Source: Mucilaginibacter gotjawali
Lineage (GTDB): Bacteria; Bacteroidota; Bacteroidia; Sphingobacteriales; Sphingobacteriaceae
Reading direction: 5' to 3'
DNA length: 64,000 bases
Assembly (NCBI RefSeq): GCF_002355435.1
Contig: NZ_AP017313.1
Span: 3,472,001 to 3,536,000 of the forward strand
Part shown: one piece after another, positions 1 through 8,514 of the stretch
How positions within the stretch are numbered: position 1 is the stretch's first letter
How the letters are laid out: every line of letters begins with the position of its first letter
Translations under genes and position numbers: made by a program
Notes under the pieces: generated by a model
What the model was told of the DNA's origin: nothing
Database searches by the model: none
Seen by the model: only the letters and a program-made list of their open reading frames with translations

Positions 1-892
1 CTGCTTTAATGGCCGCAGCGGCCGTTTCCACCGGGCCGGGCAATGTTTTATGTGTTTCGTAAACATCATTAAGCGCGCCGCAATCGGTAACTACATGGCC
101 TTTAAAACCCCACTCCTTCCTTAAAATATCGCTCAGCAACATTTTGTTGATAGAATTGGGCATACCGTTAACACGGTTATAGGCGCTCATTACCGATTCA
201 ACGCCATTGGTTACCAGCGTGTGGAAGGCATACAAATATGTTTCGCGCAGGTCTTTTTCATCAACTATAGCATCAAACTTATCCCTTGTAGCTTCGGGGC
301 CACTGTGTACTGCAAAATGTTTGGCTGTTGCCGATGCTTTTAAATAGCGCGGATCATCGCCCTGCATACCCTTTACAAACGCCGAACCCATGGTAGCGGT
401 TAAAAACGGGTCCTCGCCATAAGTCTCCTGTCCCCTGCCCCAGCGTGGGTCGCGGAAGATATTGATATTGGGCGTCCAGAAGGTAAGTCCCATGTATTGA
501 ATGCGTTTATCTTTGGCTACGGCCAGGTTATATTTCGCCCTTGCTTCAGTAGATATGATGGTTGATTCCTGTTTAAGCAGGTCGTCATTAAACGTAGCCG
601 CCATGCCAATAGCCTGCGGAAAAATAGTAGCCTCGCCTGCCCTTGCAACGCCGTGCAGCGCTTCGTTCCACCAGTTGTAGGCAGGGATGCCCAACCGTGG
701 TACGGCTTTACTCTGGTAACCAAGCAGGGAAACTTTTTCTTCTAAGGTTAATCGGGATACCAGGTCTTTTACGCGGGAATCGATGGGTTGAGATGGGTCT
801 TTATAAACTAATTTATCCTGGGCTTTTAAAAAAACCGGTAAAAATGACAGGCAAACCAGTAGATAGACAAGCGTTGTTAATTTAATTTTCAT
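1..892 (-). CDS. Glycoside hydrolase family 3 protein (beta-glucosidase/xylosidase type), 3' end outside window
   Basis: N-terminal 297 residues of an exported GH3 enzyme, which would release sugars from the non-reducing ends of beta-linked oligosaccharides in the periplasm. A signal peptide covers about residues 1-25 and ends LKAQ. The GH3 N-terminal barrel follows, with RDPRWGRGQETYGED near residues 142-157, KHFAVHSGPE near 190-200, and VVTDCGAL holding the expected catalytic nucleophile, Asp270. The ATG at 892 was chosen because it gives a clean signal peptide. The gene runs off the left edge, so the C-terminal sandwich domain and the acid/base residue are not visible and the substrate cannot be fixed. 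It is divergent from the SMP-30 gene across a 500-base spacer. Confidence 0.9.
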   Translation of the reverse strand, partial: MKIKLTTLVYLLVCLSFLPVFLKAQDKLVYKDPSQPIDSRVKDLVSRLTLEEKVSLLGYQSKAVPRLGIPAYNWWNEALHGVARAGEATIFPQAIGMAATFNDDLLKQESTIISTEARAKYNLAVAKDKRIQYMGLTFWTPNINIFRDPRWGRGQETYGEDPFLTATMGSAFVKGMQGDDPRYLKASATAKHFAVHSGPEATRDKFDAIVDEKDLRETYLYAFHTLVTNGVESVMSAYNRVNGMPNSINKMLLSDILRKEWGFKGHVVTDCGALNDVYETHKTLPGPVETAAAAIKA

Positions 893-950
893 AGCCGGCG
901 CTAATTTAAATGTTTTTGTAACAGTTAAGAGATAAAATACCAATTTCGTA

Positions 951-972
951 GAGACGCGATGCATCGCGTCTC
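951..972. repeat. Dispersed GAGACGCG palindrome, copy 1
   Basis: A 22-base perfect palindrome, GAGACGCG at each end around ATGCAT, preceded by GTA. Related copies lie at 1290-1311, 39381-39407 and 43625-43650, all in spacers. Confidence 0.75.
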
Positions 973-1289
973 CCACCTTCCGGGCCATACGCAAATTCAG
1001 CCAGTGTCATGTCATTAATAAATTGACTTTCAGGCTAAATCAGAACAACTTAAAAAATTCAAGGAGGAAATTTTTTAAAATAGTGTAAACCCAATTTCAT
1101 TGCGTAAACATATAAATAATTTATTATTAGACATTTACAAAATAAAAAAACTTAAATGTGTAAACTTTTTGTAAACCCTTTTGTGCTTTTTGTGTTCAAT
1201 GAATTTGTAGATTCACGATTGGTAAATTTATGGTTGACACGACACTATCATTAATAATTTACCGTCCGAATTTACTGCCCACCGTTTTA

Positions 1290-1311
1290 GAGACGCGAAG
1301 CATCGCGTCTC
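1290..1311. repeat. Dispersed GAGACGCG palindrome, copy 2
   Basis: Same palindrome as at 951-972 with one changed central base. The dyad extends outward through ACCGT at 1281 and ACGGT at 1313, so the whole hairpin spans about 37 bases. Confidence 0.7.
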
Positions 1312-1392
1312 TACGGTATTCTACCGTAAAACATTTACATTAGCGCAACCAATAAAGTACCTTAAAGATAGGATACCCAAAAACATATAAAA

Positions 1393-2283
1393 ATGAATAT
1401 TTACAAAATAACGCTTGGCTTGTGCTTAACGATTGTCGCAACCAGCGCTATCGCACAGCAGGCCCCCTATGATACTACCAATAAACCGCAGCTCATCTCC
1501 AAACAATTTGCTTTTACAGAAGGCGCGTCGGTAGATAAAAAAGGGAACGTATTTTTTACAGACCAGCCTAATAATAAGATCTGGGAATACAGTACCGACG
1601 GTAAACTGACCATATTTATGGATAGCACGGGCCGATCCAACGGGATGTATTTTGATAAAAAAGGCAACCTGGTTACCTGCGCGGACGAACATGAACAGTT
1701 GTGGTCTATCAGCCCAAACAAAAAAGTAAAAGTACTGCTAACGGATTACCAGGGTCACATGATGAACGGGCCGAATGATATTTGGATAGATAACAAAGGC
1801 GGCATTTACATGACCGACCCCTATTACCAGCGCCCCTGGTGGACCCGCACCAAACCCGACCTGGACGGCGAAAAGGTTTATTACCTGCCAAAAGGGAAAA
1901 CCCAGCCCATTATTGTGGATGCCGACGTTAAAAAACCCAATGGCATTGTGGGTACCACTGATGGCAAATACTTGTATGTAGCGGATATTGCCGACAATAA
2001 AACCTATAAATACACCATCAACAAAAATGGCACCCTTAGCGACCGGAAACTGTTTATTGAACAGGGATCGGACGGGATGACGCTGGATGAAAACGGCAAT
2101 GTTTACCTCACCGGCAAGGGCGTAACCATTTATGATTCCGAAGGAAAAAAGATAGGCCAGATCGAAATCCCTGAACCATGGACGGCCAATTTGTGTTTCG
2201 GCGGGGCGAATAAGGATGTTTTATTCATCACGGCTTCGAAGGCGATCTATATAGTGAAGATGAATGTGAAGGGGGTGGAATGA
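1393..2283 (+). CDS. Exported SMP-30/gluconolactonase/LRE family protein
   Basis: A 296-residue six-bladed beta-propeller of the SMP-30 family, whose members are metal-dependent lactonases acting on sugar lactones and similar esters. A signal peptide (residues 1-21, ending AIAQ) points to the periplasm. The expected divalent-metal ligands are visible as Glu43 (FTEGASV), Asn128 (GPNDIW), Asn183 (KPNGIV) and Asp227 (GSDGMT), so the enzyme looks active. The substrate is unknown. It lies 55 bases upstream of the first possible glpD start on the same strand, and a perfect palindrome between them argues for separate transcripts. The ATG start is supported by the signal peptide. Confidence 0.87.
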   Translation: MNIYKITLGLCLTIVATSAIAQQAPYDTTNKPQLISKQFAFTEGASVDKKGNVFFTDQPNNKIWEYSTDGKLTIFMDSTGRSNGMYFDKKGNLVTCADEHEQLWSISPNKKVKVLLTDYQGHMMNGPNDIWIDNKGGIYMTDPYYQRPWWTRTKPDLDGEKVYYLPKGKTQPIIVDADVKKPNGIVGTTDGKYLYVADIADNKTYKYTINKNGTLSDRKLFIEQGSDGMTLDENGNVYLTGKGVTIYDSEGKKIGQIEIPEPWTANLCFGGANKDVLFITASKAIYIVKMNVKGVE

Positions 2284-2286
2284 GGA

Positions 2287-2345
2287 ATTGGTTGATTAAG
2301 TTAACCCGATAGCTATCGGGTGAGTTAGATTAGGTTGATTGAGTT
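2287..2345. repeat. Spacer with CCCGATAGCTATCGGG palindrome between direct repeats
   Basis: A perfect 16-base palindrome at 2305-2320 is flanked by direct copies of GTTGATT(A/G)AGTT at about 2291 and 2335. It follows the SMP-30 stop codon and may act as a terminator hairpin, though no T-run follows it. Confidence 0.55.
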
Positions 2346-2398
2346 GCTTGTTTCTATTTTCTTTGGCTAAATTGCAGACACCGAATAATCCCAATATT

Positions 2399-3967
2399 GT
2401 GCCCGTTATCCATCGTGAAAAGCTAACCTGCGCCCTCAATAACCCCGATAAAATCTGGGATGTCATCATCGTTGGCGGGGGTGCAACAGGTTTGGGCACC
2501 GCTTTAGATGCAGCATCACGCGGCTATAACACCCTACTTCTGGAACAGGCCGATTTCGCTAAAGGTACGTCCAGCCGCAGCACTAAACTGGTGCATGGGG
2601 GCGTGCGGTATTTGGCGCAGGGTGATATTGGTTTGGTGAGAGAGGCTTTGTACGAACGCGGCCTGCTTTTAAAAAATGCCGCACACCTGGTAAAAAATGA
2701 ATCATTTATTATTCCGAATTACCAATGGTGGAAAGGAGCCTACTATTCTTTCGGCTTAACTTTATATGACCTGCTGGCCGGGAAACTGAGTTTCGGGCGA
2801 TCAAAACATATCTCAAAAAAGGAAACCATTGACAGGTTGCCGGGCATCAAACAACAGGGCCTTTATGGCGGCGTAGTTTACCACGACGGGCAGTTTGACG
2901 ATGCGCGGCTGGCGATCAACCTTGCCCAAACCTGTTTGGAGCAGGGCGCAACCGTTTTAAACTATTTTAAAGTTACCGGTTTACTAAAAGCGGGGGGCAA
3001 AACTACCGGTGTTTGGGCAACGGATATGGAAACCGGCGTAGCTTATCAAATCAAAAGCAAAGCGGTGATTAACGCTACGGGGGTTTTTGTGGATGAACTG
3101 ATGCAGCAGGACGAACCACATAAAAAACCGCTGGTCAGGCCTAGCCAGGGGATTCATATTGTGCTCGATAAGTCGTTTATGCCGGGGGATGATGCATTGA
3201 TGATCCCCGAAACGGATGATGGGCGGGTACTTTTTGCGGTGCCATGGCATGGAAAACTATTAATTGGCACTACGGATACACCCGTCGATGAACATAGCCT
3301 TGAACCGAGGGCGCTTGAAGAGGAGATCGGTTTCGTGATGCGGAATGTAAGCAGGTATTTAACCAACGCGCCCGAACGAAAAGATGTGCTGAGCGTATTT
3401 GCCGGGTTACGCCCTTTGGCTGCACCGCAGGAAGGCAAAAAGGGCACCAAAGAGATCTCGCGCAGGCATAAAATCATCGTTTCTGCATCCGGGTTGATCA
3501 CCATTACCGGGGGTAAATGGACCACCTATCGCCGTATGGCGCAGGACACCGTTGATAATGCGATTGAAACCGCCGGGCTTGATATGCGAAAATGTATGAC
3601 GACGAACTTACCGATCCATGGAAACATTAAAGATGTCGACCGCGCCGATCACCTGTATGTTTATGGCAGCGACAGGGATGCTTTACTTGATCTGATTAAC
3701 GAAAATCCGGAATGGGCAGAAAAATTGCATCCTGATTTAGATTATATCAAAGCCGAAGTAGTTTGGGCCCTGCGCTATGAAATGGCCCGGACGGTTGAAG
3801 ATGTGCTTGCAAGGCGGGTGAGGGTGCTTTTCCTGGATGCCAGAGCCGCTATGGAAATGGCGCCGGTTGTAGCCGGCTTAATGGCCATCGAACTAAAAAA
3901 AGATAAAAATTGGGAAGTAAGCCAGGCCGACGAATTTATTAAATTGGCCAAAGGCTACCTGCTATAA
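2399..3967 (+). CDS. glpD: FAD-dependent glycerol-3-phosphate dehydrogenase
   Basis: Oxidises sn-glycerol 3-phosphate to dihydroxyacetone phosphate at the inner face of the membrane and passes electrons to quinone. The dinucleotide-binding motif GGGATGLG lies at residues 26-33, followed by RSTKLVHGGVRYL, which is typical of GlpD/GlpA. The length of about 522 residues fits the family. No ATG precedes the FAD motif. GTG at 2399 was chosen because it leaves the usual short tail (VIHREKL) before the fold, while a TTG at 2339 would add 20 residues that lie in the repeat-bearing spacer. It ends six bases before the convergent hemA stop. The kinase and facilitator of the same pathway are 3 kb away, on the same strand. 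Confidence 0.93.
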   Translation: MPVIHREKLTCALNNPDKIWDVIIVGGGATGLGTALDAASRGYNTLLLEQADFAKGTSSRSTKLVHGGVRYLAQGDIGLVREALYERGLLLKNAAHLVKNESFIIPNYQWWKGAYYSFGLTLYDLLAGKLSFGRSKHISKKETIDRLPGIKQQGLYGGVVYHDGQFDDARLAINLAQTCLEQGATVLNYFKVTGLLKAGGKTTGVWATDMETGVAYQIKSKAVINATGVFVDELMQQDEPHKKPLVRPSQGIHIVLDKSFMPGDDALMIPETDDGRVLFAVPWHGKLLIGTTDTPVDEHSLEPRALEEEIGFVMRNVSRYLTNAPERKDVLSVFAGLRPLAAPQEGKKGTKEISRRHKIIVSASGLITITGGKWTTYRRMAQDTVDNAIETAGLDMRKCMTTNLPIHGNIKDVDRADHLYVYGSDRDALLDLINENPEWAEKLHPDLDYIKAEVVWALRYEMARTVEDVLARRVRVLFLDARAAMEMAPVVAGLMAIELKKDKNWEVSQADEFIKLAKGYLL

Positions 3968-3973
3968 ACACGC

Positions 3974-5203
3974 TCATCCGGCATTCATAAACTCGTTAAT
4001 AGCTTCGATATAATGACAACCCTGGCGGTTATGAGCACGCATTTTTGCTGCGATGCTGTTGATCACCCGCTGAATCTTAACCTCAATTTTTACCAGCGGA
4101 CAAACGCCTGCAGTTTTTACAGCGAACTGTTGTTCCGCCGAGATTTGGTTCAGCTTAGTTTTGATAGCCTTTAACGCAGGTGCGTTTTTACGCATCTGGT
4201 GCCAGTCCATAAACTCTGCCATCTGCTCCGCAATGATCATTTTTGCTTTCGGGGCTTCCGCTTCTCTTTTTTGCAGCGTTTCATCTTTTAGTTTTCCCAG
4301 TTCATCTACATTGATTAAAGTAATCCCAGCCATCCCTTTTACCGAACTTTCGACGTTGTTGGGGACAGAAAGATCAATGATTAGCTTCTCCCCTTTATCT
4401 TTTAAATGTGCGCTTAAAATAGTGGGTTCAGTTGCGCTTGTGGCGGTTAGTATAATATCGGCATCTGCTATACATGCTTCCAAATCATTGATGGGGGCAT
4501 GTTTTAAATTTAATTCAGCAGCAAGTTGAACTGCTTTTTCTTCGGACCGGTTAACCAGCGTAATATTGGTTGTACCTAAATAATCAACCAGGTTTTTGCA
4601 GGTATTCCGGCCTATTTTGCCTGTGCCTACCAGCAATATTTTTTTATCAGTAATATTTTGAAAATGCGATTTGATGTATTGCACCGCAGCAAACGAAACC
4701 GATACCGTGCCGCCACTTAAGGCTGTATCATTTTTGATGGTTTTTGAAGTTTGTAAGACACAATTCACCAAACGGTCTAAAAAGCAATTGATAAAACCTC
4801 GTTCACGCGCAAGTTTGACTGCTTGTTTTATCTGGCCAATGATCTCGTAGTCACCCAGGATCTGCGAATCAAGCCCCGCTCCTACATTAAATAAATGGTC
4901 TAATGCCTTTTCGCCATTCTTAATATAGGCTAAACTTTTAAAGGCTTGGGCCGTACCTGATGTTTGGGTACATAGCAAATTGATGAGTTGTTCCGGCCTA
5001 TCGGCAAAGCCGTAGATCTCGGTACGGTTACAGGTGGAAATAATGAAAAAAGAATCCAGCTCAAAGGAAGGAGCAATATGAAAAATAGCTTCATACTGTT
5101 CGTTATTAACAGCAAATTGCCCCCTTGTGCCTGCATCTGTTTTTTTATAGTTGATGCCGGCAATAAAGAAATTTGAAATATTAACGGGGCGATTTATTTC
5201 CAT
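3974..5203 (-). CDS. hemA: Glutamyl-tRNA reductase
   Basis: Reduces glutamyl-tRNA(Glu) to glutamate-1-semialdehyde, the first committed step of C5-pathway haem synthesis in the cytoplasm. The catalytic cysteine is Cys58 in STCNRTEIYG. The family segment GLDSQILGDYEIIGQ spans residues 110-124, with GDYE where proteobacteria have GESQ. A NADPH-binding stretch, LLVGTGKIGRN, lies near residue 190, and a C-terminal dimerisation helix follows. At 409 residues the length is normal. It converges on glpD and stands alone, with no other haem gene nearby, although a globin-like gene lies upstream on the same strand behind a strong terminator. Confidence 0.94.
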   Translation of the reverse strand: MEINRPVNISNFFIAGINYKKTDAGTRGQFAVNNEQYEAIFHIAPSFELDSFFIISTCNRTEIYGFADRPEQLINLLCTQTSGTAQAFKSLAYIKNGEKALDHLFNVGAGLDSQILGDYEIIGQIKQAVKLARERGFINCFLDRLVNCVLQTSKTIKNDTALSGGTVSVSFAAVQYIKSHFQNITDKKILLVGTGKIGRNTCKNLVDYLGTTNITLVNRSEEKAVQLAAELNLKHAPINDLEACIADADIILTATSATEPTILSAHLKDKGEKLIIDLSVPNNVESSVKGMAGITLINVDELGKLKDETLQKREAEAPKAKMIIAEQMAEFMDWHQMRKNAPALKAIKTKLNQISAEQQFAVKTAGVCPLVKIEVKIQRVINSIAAKMRAHNRQGCHYIEAINEFMNAG

Positions 5204-5340
5204 TTTTTTACTTTAAACTAATAACGCAATAAAAGTTAATACGGATGTCCGGGATATAAATATTATTGTCAATTAACTGTCATTTAGTTGGTTTATTGTG
5301 TATTTAGGGACTTATTTGAAGGATTACCGAAATATTATTT

Positions 5341-5373
5341 AAAAAAACAGGCCCGGAAAATATTTCCGGGCCT
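5341..5373 (-). terminator. Intrinsic terminator of the globin lipoprotein operon
   Basis: An 11-bp GC-rich stem, AGGCCCGGAAA (5349-5359) with TTTCCGGGCCT (5363-5373), is followed on the minus strand by a run of T. It lies 41 bases past the stop of the globin gene and upstream of hemA, separating the two transcripts. Confidence 0.85.
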
Positions 5374-5413
5374 TGTCAAACAATAAACTAATCAATTACT
5401 AACTCATATCAAA

Positions 5414-5983
5414 TTACATTTGAACAACGGTAGTCCTTAACGATTCTACAATCTTCCCAAGCGAATTAATGATGCTTGAAGGAACTTTATTTTTATTGGC
5501 CCCTGCCACCAGGTCGGCCACAAAAGCATCAAAATCAGCATTGGTAGCTTTGCCGTTCATGCGGTCGTTTGTAGCCGGATTATGTGCATCGTGCATATTC
5601 AACCCGATATAGATAAAATCCTTAGCGCCGGTAGCGCCCGCCACGAACGTGGTAAGATTTTCGCTCAAGTCGGTAAAACCTGACAGATCGCCTTTGGTAA
5701 CTTCCGAAAGCAATACGGTAAAGTGGCCATTGATTTTGCTATCGGCAGCGATGACAAAAATAGTACTGTCGATTACATTGCGGATAGATAAACGGCCCTT
5801 CTCGATCATTGCACCCGCATGTGTCGGATCGGCAACCAATGTTGTGCCGCCTAAAGTGTCATACAGGGTGGTTCCGATGGTGGTTTTTACAGGCGTGGTA
5901 CTTGAATTTTTGCTGCATGATTCGATCAACAGAACACAAAAAAATGCGGCAAGGGCGATGGGTAGGAATGTTAACTTTTTCAT
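5414..5983 (-). CDS. Lipoprotein with group 1 truncated-haemoglobin-like domain
   Basis: A 189-residue protein. Residues 1-23 form a lipoprotein signal peptide with lipobox LIESC (Cys23), so it should be anchored to a membrane outside the cytoplasm. The rest reads like a short 2-on-2 globin. LYDTLGG at 40-46 matches the start of group 1 truncated globins, a helix near 105-120 (LTTFVAGATGA) follows, then IGLNMHDAH at 127-134, where His134 would be the proximal haem ligand, and a C-terminal VESLRTTVV helix. Truncated globins bind O2, NO or peroxide. An exported lipidated form is unusual. It is co-transcribed with the small membrane protein just upstream (6-base gap). The fold is inferred from motif order; the distal residues are not certain. 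Confidence 0.72.
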   Translation of the reverse strand: MKKLTFLPIALAAFFCVLLIESCSKNSSTTPVKTTIGTTLYDTLGGTTLVADPTHAGAMIEKGRLSIRNVIDSTIFVIAADSKINGHFTVLLSEVTKGDLSGFTDLSENLTTFVAGATGAKDFIYIGLNMHDAHNPATNDRMNGKATNADFDAFVADLVAGANKNKVPSSIINSLGKIVESLRTTVVQM

Positions 5984-5989
5984 AGGGTT

Positions 5990-6412
5990 TTAAATTACTT
6001 TTGTGATTACTTTATAAATTTTATATGTGTAAGAAGATGCTGCCACCGGGCAGCTGTGTTTGAGATTTTCGGCTGTTGCCATAAAACGGTCGGCTTTGTA
6101 AGGGAAATGAGCCTTAAAATTGCTTACCACCTGGTCGCCGGTAGTTTTAACCGGGAAGAAGGTAAAAACAACAATACTTGTTTGCGGATTTACCAATACA
6201 TGGTCAACCCCTTTTTGATGAACCATAAAGGCGGATATCTTGTTGGCATCGTCCTGTGTGATGGGTTGTTTAATGTCTATCCGTGCCATCACTTTTGTGT
6301 AAGCATCCGGGGCGGGGCGATAAACAAAGTAGATGTGGACAGCTAACACTACGAACAGGAACAAAAATGTCCCGAAGGTGTAGAGCAGGATTTTGATGAG
6401 CTTTTTTTTCAT
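5990..6412 (-). CDS. Small membrane protein with HMA-like domain lacking CXXC
   Basis: A 140-residue protein with one N-terminal membrane segment (about residues 9-32), then a domain of roughly 65 residues with the beta-alpha-beta-beta-alpha-beta rhythm of heavy-metal-associated domains: ISAFMVHQKGVDHVLVNP followed by SIVVFTFFPVKTTGDQVV. The metal-binding CXXC loop is absent. A single Cys occurs near the C-terminus in LKHSCPVA. It is the first gene of a two-gene operon with the globin-like lipoprotein, so a shared role in haem, NO or metal handling at the envelope is possible, but this is inference. No family name is recognised. Confidence 0.6.
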   Translation of the reverse strand: MKKKLIKILLYTFGTFLFLFVVLAVHIYFVYRPAPDAYTKVMARIDIKQPITQDDANKISAFMVHQKGVDHVLVNPQTSIVVFTFFPVKTTGDQVVSNFKAHFPYKADRFMATAENLKHSCPVAASSYTYKIYKVITKVI

Positions 6413-6908
6413 GGCAGTGATGATTAATTGTTTATTTAGTTTGATTTATTCGAGATGCCCTTTCTGACATTTCCCTTACAATTACGGAGAACCTGCTACC
6501 CCCGGTTTTATCAAAACCTGAAAAATGATAGTCCTGTAAGTTGTAAGGATTTACTGCAACATTTTTGCAGTCTCATCCTACTACAACTGCGCCGATTATG
6601 TTAATTCGAAACGGTTGATCACTATCAACTCAAATCATTGTTACCTGACTGTTTATTTTGAACTTGTGTACCCGGCGTAATTTGGCTAAAGCCACACTTT
6701 GATGCTTCTTTATCCGTCGGTTGAAACCGACGGCAATGATTGAAACATCGCGTACAATTCATTGCCGTCCATTTTGAGCGACGGATAGGTACACAATAAA
6801 CAGGCGGCTTTTACCAAAAAAACTAATAGGGGAGAATTTAGACGTTGTCGTTGATTATCTGTAATAATTCCCTAATTTTAACCAACCAACCTGCGACCAA
6901 TTTAAATT
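6413..6908. other. Gene-free spacer upstream of glpK
   Basis: A 496-base divergent spacer between the small membrane protein and glpK. Its right half contains the multi-hairpin element at 6649-6803. The left half is mixed sequence with no ORF or RNA gene that I can support. The glpK promoter should lie in the last 100 bases, but no clear TAnnTTTG box is seen there. Confidence 0.5.
6649..6803. repeat. Nested palindromic element of about 155 bp
   Basis: Outer arms CTGTTTATT...TTGTGTACC (6649-6673) and GGTACACAATAAACAG (6788-6803) are inverted copies. Inside are three further stems: TATCCGTCG with CGACGGATA, CCGTCGGTT with a GAAA loop against CCGACGG, and CGGCAATGA with TCATTGCCG. TTTGGCTAAAGCCA near 6680 is a further short dyad. 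It has no coding capacity. It looks like a non-autonomous palindromic element or a structured RNA. Confidence 0.6.
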
Positions 6909-8396
6909 ATGGAAGAGAAATACATTTTGGCTTTAGACCAGGGCACTACCAGTTCGCGCGCTATTATTTTTGATCATCAGGGGCAGATCATGTCTGTCGC
7001 CCAAAAAGAATTCACGCAAATTTTCCCGCAACCAGGTTGGGTGGAGCATGATCCGAACGAGATCTGGTCGTCGCAGGCGGGCGTTGCCGCAGAAGTGACC
7101 GCCAAATTCGGGATCAACGGCACCAATATCAGTGCCATAGGTATCACCAACCAGCGCGAAACCACCATAGTTTGGAACCGCGAGACCGGACTGCCTGTTT
7201 ATAATGCCATTGTCTGGCAGGACAGGCGGACTGCCACCTTTTGCGACCACCTGAAAAATGAAGGTTTAACGGAACCTATCCGCTCAAAAACAGGTTTGAT
7301 CATCGATGCCTATTTTTCGGCTTCAAAAATAAACTGGATCCTTAACCATGTTGAGGGCGCCAAAGAACTGGCAGCTGCCGGTAAACTGGCTTTCGGGACG
7401 GTGGACAGCTGGCTGGTTTGGAAGTTTACCCGCGGGAAAGTACATGTTACCGATGTTACCAATGCCAGCCGCACCATGCTGTATAATATCAAAACACTGG
7501 AATGGGACGAGGAGCTATTGCAGATCTTCGGCGTTCCGCGCAGTATGCTGCCAGAGGTAAAACAGTCAAGCGAAGTTTACGGCGAAACGGCCACGACTAT
7601 TTTTGCGTCGAAGATCCCGATTGCCGGCATTGCCGGCGACCAGCAGGCTGCCCTTTTCGGGCAAATGTGTATTGATAAGGCGATGGTAAAAAACACTTAC
7701 GGTACAGGGTGTTTTATGCTGATGAATATCGGCGAACAGTTTATCGCTTCAAAAAACAACCTGCTTACGACCATAGCCTGGAGGATCAACGGGAAAACAG
7801 AATATGCCTTTGAAGGCAGTATCTTCATAGGCGGCGCCGTGGTGCAATGGCTGCGCGACGGTCTCGGAATTATCAGATCTTCAGCAGAGGTGGAAGACCT
7901 GGCCATGCAGGTAGAAGATACCGGTGGCGTTTACTTTGTTCCTGCATTTGCGGGACTCGGGGCTCCTTACTGGGACTCAGAAGCAAGGGGGACTATTGTT
8001 GGCCTAACACGGGGTTCAACATCGGCTCATATTTCCAGGGCGGCTATTGAAAGTATTGCTTTCCAAACGGTGGATGTTTTAAAAGCGATGGAAGCAGATG
8101 CCGGTTTAAAAATTAAGGAATTGCGGGTTGATGGCGGCGCCACGGCCAATAACCTGCTGATGCAATTCCAGGCCGACCTGTTGAATTGTAAGGTGATCCG
8201 CCCGAAAATAGTGGAAACAACCGCGCTTGGTGCGGCATATTTGGCAGGGCTGGCGGTTGGCTACTGGAAAAACGTGGAGGAGATCCGGCAGCAGTGGCAA
8301 TCCGAAAGGGATTTTATCCCGGGCGCTGATCCCGCTGATGTGGAGAAAGCCATGGCTGGTTGGAAACGGGCGGTTAGCGCGGCGAGGAGCTTTTAA
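6909..8396 (+). CDS. glpK: Glycerol kinase
   Basis: Phosphorylates glycerol to sn-glycerol 3-phosphate with ATP in the cytoplasm. It is an FGGY kinase of 495 residues, the normal length for GlpK. The N-terminal phosphate loop [13 protein letters not shown] is at residues 10-22, the substrate region QRETTIVW lies near residue 83, [12 protein letters not shown] near 240, and the second-domain ATP motif DGGATANN near 405. It is followed by glpF, with a stuttered inverted repeat in the 118-base gap that could trim or terminate the message. Together with glpF and glpD it makes a complete route from external glycerol to dihydroxyacetone phosphate. Confidence 0.97.
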   Translation: MEEKYILALDQGTTSSRAIIFDHQGQIMSVAQKEFTQIFPQPGWVEHDPNEIWSSQAGVAAEVTAKFGINGTNISAIGITNQRETTIVWNRETGLPVYNAIVWQDRRTATFCDHLKNEGLTEPIRSKTGLIIDAYFSASKINWILNHVEGAKELAAAGKLAFGTVDSWLVWKFTRGKVHVTDVTNASRTMLYNIKTLEWDEELLQIFGVPRSMLPEVKQSSEVYGETATTIFASKIPIAGIAGDQQAALFGQMCIDKAMVKNTYGTGCFMLMNIGEQFIASKNNLLTTIAWRINGKTEYAFEGSIFIGGAVVQWLRDGLGIIRSSAEVEDLAMQVEDTGGVYFVPAFAGLGAPYWDSEARGTIVGLTRGSTSAHISRAAIESIAFQTVDVLKAMEADAGLKIKELRVDGGATANNLLMQFQADLLNCKVIRPKIVETTALGAAYLAGLAVGYWKNVEEIRQQWQSERDFIPGADPADVEKAMAGWKRAVSAARSF

Positions 8397-8397
8397 G

Positions 8398-8483
8398 ATA
8401 AGTCAGAAGTCTCGAGTCGAAAGTCTTAAGTCTAACCGCTGGAGTTTTTTGACTTCGGACGCCAGACTCAAGACTATAGACTA
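8398..8483. repeat. Inverted arms built from AGTC units, glpK-glpF spacer
   Basis: The left arm (8400-8436) repeats AGTC separated by short variable joints. The right arm (8448-8483) repeats GACT in the same style, so the two can pair. A similar AGTC-unit spacer follows the phnA-like gene at 62432-62482. Confidence 0.55.
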
Positions 8484-8514
8484 ACATTAAATCACCAACA
8501 TAAACCCAAATCAA

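Larger units (their letters stand above)
893..1392. other. Gene-free spacer with two GAGACGCG palindromes and four GTAAAC motifs
   Basis: This 500-base divergent spacer separates the GH3 and SMP-30 genes. It holds two copies of a dispersed palindrome (951-972 and 1290-1311). It also has an AT-rich stretch in which GTAAAC occurs four times on the + strand, at 1085, 1104, 1160 and 1171. The latter could be regulator sites for one or both flanking genes, but this is inference. No RNA gene or convincing ORF was seen. Confidence 0.5.

Noticed and set aside
4161..4529. A 122-codon + strand ORF inside hemA
   Set aside because: It is fully antisense to a well-supported gene, with Ser/Ala/Ile composition typical of a shadow frame.
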